From UMGS1484 sp045661365 (GTDB lineage: Bacteria; Bacillota; Clostridia; Oscillospirales; Acutalibacteraceae), in assembly GCA_045661365.1 (NCBI GenBank), contig JAZRFL010000060.1, forward strand, positions 1-28,740: a stretch of 28,740 bases of DNA, read 5' to 3'. Made by a program: the position numbers and the translations under genes. Positions 22,948 to 28,740 of the stretch are shown piece after piece (position 1 is the stretch's first letter; every line of letters begins with the position of its first letter). The notes beneath the pieces are model-generated. The model had not been told where the DNA came from. It was given only the letters and a program-made list of their open reading frames with translations, and ran no database searches.

Positions 22948-24546
22948 TTATGCCTTACGAGCGTAGCTGGGCAACAGTTTGGGAGAAACCATGTCGCTCT
23001 CGATACCTGCATCGGCACATTCTTTGGCGAATTTTTCTACGTGATCCAAGGTAAGTTTACCCACGGTTACGTTTTTGGATTGGTTAGCGGCATTGCGACC
23101 TGCGTTGCGACCGAATACAATGATATCAAGCAAAGAGTTGCCCATCAAGCGGTTGCGACCGTGAATGCCCCCAACGGCTTCCCCTGCAACAAACAGGTTT
23201 TTCACGTTGGTGGTTTGGCAATCGTCGGTAATATCCAAACCGCCGTTTTGATAGTGGAGGGTGGGATAAATGAGGATGGGCTCTTTACGGATGTCGATCC
23301 CGTATTTGCCGAACATACGCATCATAGCGGGAATGCGTTTTTCAATGGTGCCTTCCCCGTTTTTCAATTCAATCATGGGAGTATCCAACCAAATGCCTTC
23401 GCCTTCGGGGGTTTTGATACCCTTGCCACGGGCGGAGCATTCACGAATGATAGAAGCGGCGGATACGTCACGGGTTTCCAGAGGATGCATAAAGGCTTCG
23501 CCGTCTACGTTGATGAGTTTTGCACCCAAGGAACGTACTTTTTCAGTAACCAGAGCACCGAAGATTTGTTCGGGATAAGCCGCCCCTGTAGGGTGATATT
23601 GCAAGGTGTCGGCATACAACAGTTTAGCACCGGCACGATACCCCAAAATCAAACCGTCGGCAGTAGCGCTGTAGTGGTTCGAGGTGGGGAAGCCTTGATA
23701 GTGCAAGCGACCTGCACCACCGGTGGCGATGATTACGGTTTTGGCTTTGGCAACCAAGATTTCGCCGGTTTCCATATTCATGAGCACGGCACCTGCGGCG
23801 TTGCCGTTTTCATCCAAAATCAATTCAATAGCGGCAGTAAAGTCTACCACGGGGATTTGACGGTTGAGCACTTCGTCACGCAAGGTACGCATAATTTCGG
23901 CACCGGAATAGTCTTTGGCGGCGTGCATCCGTTTGCGAGAGGTACCGCCACCGTGGGTGGTAACCATGGTACCGTCTTCGGATTTGTCAAATTCCACACC
24001 CAGTTCATTCAGCCACAAAATGGCTTCGGGGGCTTCGTTTACCAATTTATAAAGCAATTCTTTTTTGGCTGCAAAGTGTCCCCCGCCAAAAGCGTCCAAA
24101 AAGTGTTGGGCAGGAGAATCGTTGGGTTTGTCGGCGGCTTGAATACCACCTTCGGCCATCATGGTGTTGGCGTCGCCCATACGCAGTTTGGTGACTACCA
24201 TTACGCTTGCGCCTGCATTGTCGGCTTCGATTGCGGCAGAAGCACCTGCCCCGCCACCGCCGATTACCAGCACGTCGGTTTCATAGTCTACTTTGTTCAG
24301 GTCGACCTTCAACTCTTTTACACGGCTGTTTGCTTGCAACAAAGCGGCCAATTGGGTAGGTACTTTTTCCCCTTTGTTGGGGCCCACTTGCAGCACGGCA
24401 AATTCGTCTTGCTTATAGTCAGGATGATAGGTAGCAAGGAGTTGTTCCTTTTCCTCGGCGGTCATACGGCGAGGTTCCAGCACCGCGTTGGCTTCACGGG
24501 CGGCTTCTACCTTTTTCATGGATTCATACATTTCTTTGGTATACAT
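22948..24546 (-). CDS. Fumarate reductase/succinate dehydrogenase-type flavoprotein, soluble variant
   Basis: A 532-residue FAD enzyme. The dinucleotide fold begins at about residue 92 (VLVIGGGGAGASAA), after an unusual extension of about 85 residues. The covalent-FAD His of classical FrdA/SdhA (SHT before AxGG) is replaced: here the motif reads ANTMMAEGG (Asn127), so FAD is probably not covalently bound. Substrate-site residues are kept: His318 (YHPTG), TEKVR, Arg359 (ETRD), His431 (LHYQNGG) and Arg466 (HGRNRLMGNS). After the last motif only about 50 residues remain, so the usual C-terminal helical domain is shortened. No membrane anchor subunit is encoded nearby. Start: ATG at 24546 behind AAGGAGGGG. 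It most likely reduces fumarate or a related enoate; L-aspartate-oxidase-like chemistry is a less likely alternative. Confidence 0.85.
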   Translation of the reverse strand: MYTKEMYESMKKVEAAREANAVLEPRRMTAEEKEQLLATYHPDYKQDEFAVLQVGPNKGEKVPTQLAALLQANSRVKELKVDLNKVDYETDVLVIGGGGAGASAAIEADNAGASVMVVTKLRMGDANTMMAEGGIQAADKPNDSPAQHFLDAFGGGHFAAKKELLYKLVNEAPEAILWLNELGVEFDKSEDGTMVTTHGGGTSRKRMHAAKDYSGAEIMRTLRDEVLNRQIPVVDFTAAIELILDENGNAAGAVLMNMETGEILVAKAKTVIIATGGAGRLHYQGFPTSNHYSATADGLILGYRAGAKLLYADTLQYHPTGAAYPEQIFGALVTEKVRSLGAKLINVDGEAFMHPLETRDVSAASIIRECSARGKGIKTPEGEGIWLDTPMIELKNGEGTIEKRIPAMMRMFGKYGIDIRKEPILIYPTLHYQNGGLDITDDCQTTNVKNLFVAGEAVGGIHGRNRLMGNSLLDIIVFGRNAGRNAANQSKNVTVGKLTLDHVEKFAKECADAGIESDMVSPKLLPSYARKA

Positions 24547-24559
24547 TGAAAACCCCTCC

Positions 24560-25234
24560 TTACTTCTCAATCTCACGAGTGTTGTACAGTTCTTTAATTT
24601 CTTCGATGGGCTTATTCATAAGACCTTCGATCAGTTCTTTAAAGTCACCGTTGTTGATTTCTTTTACTCTGTCTTCCAAGTGAGCAGTTTTGGGAGCCAG
24701 ATATTTACCGTTGATACGACGGGCAAGCATAGCCACTTGGGGGTGGGAGATGCCGGCAGGGCAACGGGAGGAGCAAACACCGCACATTACGCAGTCGAAG
24801 GATTCTTCGGCGCATTTTTCAAATTCGCCCCGTTGGGCGTAAGCGATGTATTGCATCACGTTCAGTTCTTGGGTGCAAGCCTTGGTGCAGGCGTTGCAAC
24901 CAATACAGCTGTAAATTTCGGGGTACAGTTGCATCATAACCGATTCGGTTACCGGCACGGTATTGATGTCGTACACTTGTTTAATCAAGGGGAAGAAAGG
25001 CAGGGTTGCCACGTACATATTATCTTCTACCTTGGTTTGGCAAGCCAAGCAAGCGTTTAATTGTTGTTGACCTTTAATGCGATAAATGGTAGCGCAAGCA
25101 CCGCAAAACCCGTTACGGCAACCGCAACCACGTACCAGTTCATAACCGGCATATTCCATCGCTTTCATAATGGTAAGATTGGAGGGCACTTCATATTTTT
25201 TGCCCATTAAAAACACGTTAACCATTTCAGACAT
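24560..25234 (-). CDS. Iron-sulfur subunit, fumarate reductase/TfrB-like ([2Fe-2S] plus two [4Fe-4S])
   Basis: A 224-residue soluble electron-transfer subunit. The N-terminal plant-type [2Fe-2S] domain has Cys37, Cys39, Cys44, Cys47 and Cys62 (GCGCRNGFCGAC). The C-terminal domain has two complete four-Cys motifs, Cys110/113/116/120 and Cys148/151/154/158 (the latter CVMCGVCSSRCPAG). This pattern suggests two [4Fe-4S] clusters rather than the [4Fe-4S]/[3Fe-4S] pair of respiratory SdhB/FrdB, and the quinone-site partners are missing. No CCG (HdrB-like) domain is fused, unlike TfrB of methanogens. It sits between the NAD(P)H-reductase-like flxA gene and the flavoprotein gene, as expected for the wire joining them. 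Start: ATG behind AAGGAGG. Confidence 0.88.
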   Translation of the reverse strand: MSEMVNVFLMGKKYEVPSNLTIMKAMEYAGYELVRGCGCRNGFCGACATIYRIKGQQQLNACLACQTKVEDNMYVATLPFFPLIKQVYDINTVPVTESVMMQLYPEIYSCIGCNACTKACTQELNVMQYIAYAQRGEFEKCAEESFDCVMCGVCSSRCPAGISHPQVAMLARRINGKYLAPKTAHLEDRVKEINNGDFKELIEGLMNKPIEEIKELYNTREIEK

Positions 25235-25249
25235 TGTTCTTTCTCCTCC

Positions 25250-26080
25250 TTAATACTCGTTGGGCATTTCGTCCAGCTGGTCGCACCGGAACACGGGACC
25301 GTCTTTGCAGACGTATTTGGCACCGATGTTGCAACGACCGCATTTGCCTACGCCGCATTTCATTTTCAGTTCCATGGTGGTATACACTTGGGTTTTGTCA
25401 AAGCCCAATTCAATCAGACCTGCCAAGGTGAATTTGATCATAATGGGAGGTCCGCAAATGATGACCGTTTTGTTGGTGTCAAAGCCCAACTCTTTTACGT
25501 AGTTGGGAACAAAACCTACGTGACCGTCCCATCCTTCTTGTTCACGGTCGATGGTCAGGTACACGTTGATGCCTTCTTCCTTACACCATTCGTCAATGAT
25601 TTCTTTATAGTCCACCAAATCTTCCATGCTACGAGAACCGTAAACAATATCTACGGTACCGTAGTTTTGGCGATTGTCACGCACGTAGTTGATCACCGAA
25701 CGCAAGGGAGCCAGACCAATACCACCGGCTACAAACACCATATCTTTTCCTTTGAACTCGGTTTCCACAGGGAAGCCGTTGCCGTAAGGACCGCGGATGG
25801 TGATTTGTTGACCTTCTTCCATTTGATGAAGCCAGTTGGTCAAGCAACCGCATTTTTTAATGGAAAATTCCATAAATTCGGTGTTGGTGGGGGACGAAGT
25901 GATGGAGAACATAGCCTCACCCACGCCGGGAATAGACAGCATGGCGCATTGACCGGGCATATGGTCAAACACCTTGCCACCGTCCAAAGCGTTCACTCGG
26001 AAGGTTTTTACGTCGGGGGTGTCGATGCGAACGTCGGTTACCACGCCCAATTTGGGAATCAAAGTTTCTTGCACGCTCAT
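25250..26080 (-). CDS. flxA: FlxA-like NAD(P)H:acceptor reductase (FAD, NAD, [2Fe-2S])
   Basis: A 276-residue flavoprotein of the PyrK/HydG/AsrB group of ferredoxin-NADP reductase-like proteins. FAD-binding region about 10-105 (including RGPYGNGFPV), nucleotide-binding motif GGIGLAPLR (119-127), CGPPIM (209-214), and a C-terminal [2Fe-2S] site Cys242, Cys247, Cys250, Cys258 (CGVGKCGRC). It would take electrons from NADH or NADPH and hand them to the iron-sulfur subunits. Its start codon overlaps the stop of flxB by 4 nt (ATGA). Order hdrA-flxD-flxC-flxB-flxA mirrors the flxABCD-hdrABC cluster known from Desulfovibrio and other anaerobes. The AsrB reading is less likely because no sulfite-reductase subunit is present. 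Confidence 0.87.
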   Translation of the reverse strand: MSVQETLIPKLGVVTDVRIDTPDVKTFRVNALDGGKVFDHMPGQCAMLSIPGVGEAMFSITSSPTNTEFMEFSIKKCGCLTNWLHQMEEGQQITIRGPYGNGFPVETEFKGKDMVFVAGGIGLAPLRSVINYVRDNRQNYGTVDIVYGSRSMEDLVDYKEIIDEWCKEEGINVYLTIDREQEGWDGHVGFVPNYVKELGFDTNKTVIICGPPIMIKFTLAGLIELGFDKTQVYTTMELKMKCGVGKCGRCNIGAKYVCKDGPVFRCDQLDEMPNEY

Positions 26081-27099
26081 TTGTTGGCACCTCCCAAGGC
26101 TTTAATTACTTTTACAATGTTCATGGAAATGGGGCATTTGGCAAGGCATCTGCCGCAACCCACGCAAGAGAAGTCACCGTTGTTGTTGGCAGGGAAATAC
26201 ACCAATTTGTGCATAAACCGTTGACGGAACCGTTCCACTTGAGAAAGACGGGGGTTCCCGTGGGCGCAACGGGTGAACTCGGAGTACATACAAGAGTCCC
26301 AGCAACGGAACCGTTTGATACCGTGCCCGGTGTCAAAGTCTTTGATATCGTAACATTGACAGGTGGGGCACACAAAGGTACAAGTACCGCAACCAAGACA
26401 AGCTTCGGACAATTTCTTCCATTGTTCACTACCGAACAGGTTCAGCAAATTGTCTTCGGTAAAGGCGGACAAATCCAGATTTTGGATCGGCAGTTTTGCC
26501 ATGATTGCCTTTACGGTTTCTTTTACGCCGTCGGCGGCGGAGTCGTCCGCTTCTGCCAGCACGTCGGCTACGCTATTCAGCAAGGCTTCCCCTGCCTTCG
26601 TATTTGCTTGCAAATACAAGGTGTCATCGTCTTGCCAGCAAGCAACGTCACCACCGGGGGCGGTGGGGTCAATGCCGAAGTTTGTGCAGAAGCAGGTTTC
26701 GGCAGGTTTATTGCAACACACGGTTACAATCACGCCGTGCTCACGACGGTTTTGATAGTAAGTATCAACAGGGTCGCAAAGGAATACTTTGTCAAGCAAC
26801 TCAAAACTGCGAGCATCACAAGCACGCACACCAAACACCACGAAATCTTCGTCGGGGCGGGTAGGCTCAATGATTTCAATGGTTTTGCCTTCTACTTTAA
26901 AATCCACCATATTTTCGGTTTGGGGGAAGAAGAAGTCCTTTGCCGAGCGGTTGGTATTAAGAGCGCCGCTCCACAGCACGCCGTCTTCATACTTTTTAAA
27001 GTCGGCGCCGGCAGGGGTGTCTACCGGCAGGTACAAAGTACGGGTGGCAGACAATGCTTTGAACAAAGATTGAATGGAATCAAGTTTGATTTGTTTCAT
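26077..27099 (-). CDS. flxB: FlxB-like [4Fe-4S] protein (AsrA/HydB family)
   Basis: A 340-residue soluble iron-sulfur protein of the AsrA/sulfhydrogenase-beta (HydB) type. The N-terminal half carries GVRACDARSFELLD and the Cys-rich TVCCN/TCFCT region (Cys128, 129, 136, 138). The C-terminal half has two [4Fe-4S] motifs, Cys234/237/240/244 (CLGCGTCTFVCP) and Cys312/315/318/322 (CVGCGRCLAKCP), plus extra Cys between them. It likely relays electrons from FlxA towards HdrA. Start: ATG at 27099, one base after the flxC stop, with a GGAG inside the end of flxC; a longer start at 27147 is rejected. Symbol assigned by position in the cluster, so B versus C is tentative. Confidence 0.8.
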   Translation of the reverse strand: MKQIKLDSIQSLFKALSATRTLYLPVDTPAGADFKKYEDGVLWSGALNTNRSAKDFFFPQTENMVDFKVEGKTIEIIEPTRPDEDFVVFGVRACDARSFELLDKVFLCDPVDTYYQNRREHGVIVTVCCNKPAETCFCTNFGIDPTAPGGDVACWQDDDTLYLQANTKAGEALLNSVADVLAEADDSAADGVKETVKAIMAKLPIQNLDLSAFTEDNLLNLFGSEQWKKLSEACLGCGTCTFVCPTCQCYDIKDFDTGHGIKRFRCWDSCMYSEFTRCAHGNPRLSQVERFRQRFMHKLVYFPANNNGDFSCVGCGRCLAKCPISMNIVKVIKALGGANK

Positions 27100-27100
27100 C

Positions 27101-28072
27101 TTACTCCACCCCTCTTTCATGAACGATTGACGGTTCGCAATCGTCAAAGGTAAAGTTGGTCAAGGGGCCGCGGGAGTCGGTATCTTCCCCTGCTTGGTAT
27201 TCCCCATACAACTCGTTAATGTCTTTGATGAATTTGCGGTTTAAAAGATGCAACGGAATGCCTTGGGGGCAGACACGGGAGCATTCCCCACAGTCGGTAC
27301 AACGACCCGCCACGTGGAAGGCACGGATCACGTGGAACAATTTTTCTTCAAAACTGTCAGCCGCGGCGGTATTGGCTACACCGGAATTCACGTTGTCAAA
27401 CACGCATTTTTCGCAGGTGCAAGCAGGGCACACGTTACGGCAAGCGTTGCAACGAATACAACGGGACAGTTCGTTTTGCCAGAAGGCATAGCGTTCATCG
27501 GAGGTCATATTCTCCAATTTTTCTACCATATCAAAGCGGTTAGAATCGATCACTTCGCCGTCTTCACCCAGAATTTCGTCATAGGTCATCAGCTTGCGGC
27601 TTTTGCAAACCACGCAACGTTCGGCAAGCACTTGCGTCTTGGTAACGGTTTTGCTACCGTACAAGGTTTCCACCACGAAGTTGTCTCCTTCAGAGGCGAT
27701 TCCCAAAATACCGTCAATACCCAACGCTTTGATCTTTTCCACGTCGGCTTTGCCGTCGCAACCCACACCAATTACATATACGTTGTCACGGTTGACACGA
27801 TGTTCTTTGGTGAGTTGGTTTAAACTGTAAGTATCGCAAGGCTTTAAGAATACCAACACCTTGCCTTCGTTTTTGGTTTCTTTTACCAAATATTTGGATA
27901 CGTTGGCGGCGGTAAAATCGTCATACACAAAGCTTTGTTCCAAAGCTTCTGCCGAATCGAACACCGCAGGAGTCGCGTCATAAGCAAACTCCCCTTTTTG
28001 CCAGCCGAGGACACGATTTACGGTGCCGTCGGTCAGCAATTCTTTTGCTCGTTTGATCATTGCTTCTTGCAT
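27101..28072 (-). CDS. flxC: FlxC-like [4Fe-4S] protein (FrhB/HdrC-like features)
   Basis: A 323-residue soluble iron-sulfur protein. The N-terminal part contains FLKPCDTYSLNQL and VGCDGKADVEK, reminiscent of F420-dehydrogenase beta-type (FrhB) proteins. The C-terminal part has two [4Fe-4S] motifs, Cys205/208/211/215 (CIRCNACRNVCPAC) and Cys258/261/264/268 (CTDCGECSRVCPQG), with additional Cys at 218, 220 and 223. It overlaps the end of flxD by 16 nt; its GGAGG lies inside the flxD 3' end, 7 nt before the ATG. Probable electron relay between the NAD(P)H module and HdrA/FlxD. Symbol assigned by gene order. Confidence 0.8.
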   Translation of the reverse strand: MQEAMIKRAKELLTDGTVNRVLGWQKGEFAYDATPAVFDSAEALEQSFVYDDFTAANVSKYLVKETKNEGKVLVFLKPCDTYSLNQLTKEHRVNRDNVYVIGVGCDGKADVEKIKALGIDGILGIASEGDNFVVETLYGSKTVTKTQVLAERCVVCKSRKLMTYDEILGEDGEVIDSNRFDMVEKLENMTSDERYAFWQNELSRCIRCNACRNVCPACTCEKCVFDNVNSGVANTAAADSFEEKLFHVIRAFHVAGRCTDCGECSRVCPQGIPLHLLNRKFIKDINELYGEYQAGEDTDSRGPLTNFTFDDCEPSIVHERGVE

Positions 28073-28500
28073 CGTAAGTCCTCCAATCGTTTGTTTTCAC
28101 CCAATTTGGTTACGGTTTCTACAAAATCATTCATGGTAGCGGCAAACTTGGCACCTTCGGCGGCGGACACCCATTCCAAACGGGTGCGGTCACGCTCAAT
28201 GCCTAAAAAGTCCAGCATGCTGAACAGCAAAGTCATACGGCGACGAGCGTAGTAGTTACCGGTGGTATAGTGGCAGTCGCCGGGGTGGCAACCGCAAATG
28301 ATCACACCGTCGGCGCCCCGTTGGAATGCTCTGAGCACAAACATGGGATTTACACGGCAAGAGCAAGGCACACGAATGATCTTTACGTTGGCAGGGTAAT
28401 TCAGTCGGTTGGTACCCGACAGGTCAGCCCCTGCATAAGAACCCCAGTTGCAGCAAAAGGCAACAATGGTGGGTTTGAATTCTTTTTTCTCTACTTGCAT
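28057..28500 (-). CDS. flxD: FlxD/MvhD-like [2Fe-2S] subunit
   Basis: A 147-residue protein of the MvhD/FlxD family (methyl-viologen-reducing hydrogenase delta subunit), which carries a [2Fe-2S] cluster and hands electrons to the FAD of HdrA. Conserved Cys motifs: FCCNWGSY (Cys16, 17), PCSCRV (46, 48) and CGCHPGDCHY (69, 71, 76), followed by the basic YYARRRM. Length is normal for the stand-alone subunit. It overlaps the hdrA stop by 10 nt and the flxC start by 16 nt, so tight translational coupling within one complex is likely. Confidence 0.93.
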   Translation of the reverse strand: MQVEKKEFKPTIVAFCCNWGSYAGADLSGTNRLNYPANVKIIRVPCSCRVNPMFVLRAFQRGADGVIICGCHPGDCHYTTGNYYARRRMTLLFSMLDFLGIERDRTRLEWVSAAEGAKFAATMNDFVETVTKLGENKRLEDLRCKKQ

Positions 28501-28739
28501 ATTGCGTCAACCTCCGCCATAATTTGGCTGTTGGAAAATCCGTTCAAGTCCATAGCGCCCGAGGGGCAAGCAACGGTACAAGCGCCACAACCTTGGCAAA
28601 CCGCAGGGTTCACGCTTGCCACACGGCGAATGGCGGTGGTGCGGTCGGGCATACGGAATTCTTTATCTTCATACGTGGTCGCGCCGTAGGGGCACACGTT
28701 CGCGCAGGACGAGCAGCCGTTGGACATCAACTCGTTGGA
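28491..28739 (-). CDS. hdrA: HdrA-like heterodisulfide reductase subunit A, C-terminal end (truncated by window edge)
   Basis: The last 82 residues of a protein whose start lies beyond the window. Two ferredoxin-type [4Fe-4S] motifs are visible: NGCSSCANVCPYG and VCQGCGACTVACPSGA, followed by the HdrA-typical ending MDLNGFSNSQIMAEVDAICK. In HdrA this ferredoxin domain is an exit route for low-potential electrons from the bifurcating FAD. The catalytic flavin domain cannot be checked here. The gene reads into flxD with a 10-nt overlap. Confidence 0.85.
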   Translation of the reverse strand, partial: SNELMSNGCSSCANVCPYGATTYEDKEFRMPDRTTAIRRVASVNPAVCQGCGACTVACPSGAMDLNGFSNSQIMAEVDAICK

Positions 28740-28740
28740 G

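Noticed and set aside
22948..24546. L-aspartate oxidase (NadB)
   Set aside because: The missing FAD-linking His is NadB-like, but there is no nadA or nadC nearby and the gene pairs with an iron-sulfur subunit, which NadB lacks.
22930..24549. Open frame of 539 codons on the plus strand
   Set aside because: Antisense shadow of the fumarate-reductase-like flavoprotein, which has full motifs and a proper ribosome binding site; the shadow has none.
25250..27099. Anaerobic sulfite reductase AsrA/AsrB assignment for flxB and flxA
   Set aside because: The two proteins belong to the same wider families, but no AsrC-type sirohaem subunit is present and the neighbours are hdrA and flxD-like genes.
26209..27153. 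Plus-strand open frame of 314 codons
   Set aside because: Antisense to flxB; the Cys motifs and operon overlaps support only the minus strand.
1..28740. CRISPR arrays, tRNA/rRNA genes, transposases, prophage genes
   Set aside because: I looked for regular direct repeats, cloverleaf-like segments and transposase or phage motifs and saw none. I cannot exclude a very degenerate remnant.

Overview
The window looks like chromosomal DNA of an anaerobic, probably gut or rumen, member of the Clostridia (Oscillospirales/Ruminococcaceae-like). The grounds are strong AGGAGG ribosome binding sites, TTGACA/TATAAT promoters, dockerin-bearing secreted proteins, a class B sortase, RNase Y, a sensory [FeFe]-hydrogenase with a SpoIIE-type phosphatase, and an Hdr/Flx electron-transfer cluster. 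This placement is inference. I see no rRNA, tRNA, CRISPR array, transposase or prophage gene.

Left part (1-6660): the 3' part of a class B sortase gene converges on a secreted dockerin protein with a papain-like domain, two ricin-like modules and two InlB-type repeats. That gene has its own extended -10 promoter and a leader of about 228 nt that can fold into a nested, pseudoknot-capable RNA. The leader ends in a perfect intrinsic terminator just before the ribosome binding site. Divergently come rny (RNase Y) and rarA.

Middle (6666-15500): three more secreted dockerin proteins on the minus strand. Two are tandem, roughly 1000-residue paralogues with the dockerin at the N-terminus and a GH42-like (clan GH-A-like) catalytic region. 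The third is a non-catalytic-looking protein with an N-terminal beta-sandwich-like module, four three-helix repeats, a CBM9-like module and a C-terminal dockerin. No cohesin gene lies in the window. A divergent three-gene regulatory operon (unknown helical protein, ArsR-DUF2087 regulator, XRE regulator, each overlapping the next by 4 nt) follows, with a perfect 11-bp inverted repeat abutting its -35 box.

Right part (16834-28740, all minus strand): an aspartate aminotransferase-like enzyme, a SpoIIE/PP2C phosphatase and a group C (C3-like) sensory [FeFe]-hydrogenase with a PAS domain. Then come about 430 bp holding two repeat elements, and a tightly packed redox operon that enters from beyond the window end: hdrA (C-terminal part), flxD/mvhD-like, flxC-like, flxB-like, flxA-like (NAD(P)H/FAD/2Fe-2S), a fumarate-reductase-type iron-sulfur subunit, a fumarate-reductase-type flavoprotein, an AspT-family transporter and a thioredoxin-like [2Fe-2S] ferredoxin.

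The most interesting reading is that the fumarate-reductase-like pair takes the place usually held by HdrBC next to an Flx-HdrA module. This suggests a soluble NADH-linked, possibly electron-bifurcating, fumarate (or related enoate) reductase, with a dicarboxylate/amino-acid exchanger and nearby H2-sensing genes. That coupling is inferred from gene order and motifs and is not demonstrated.
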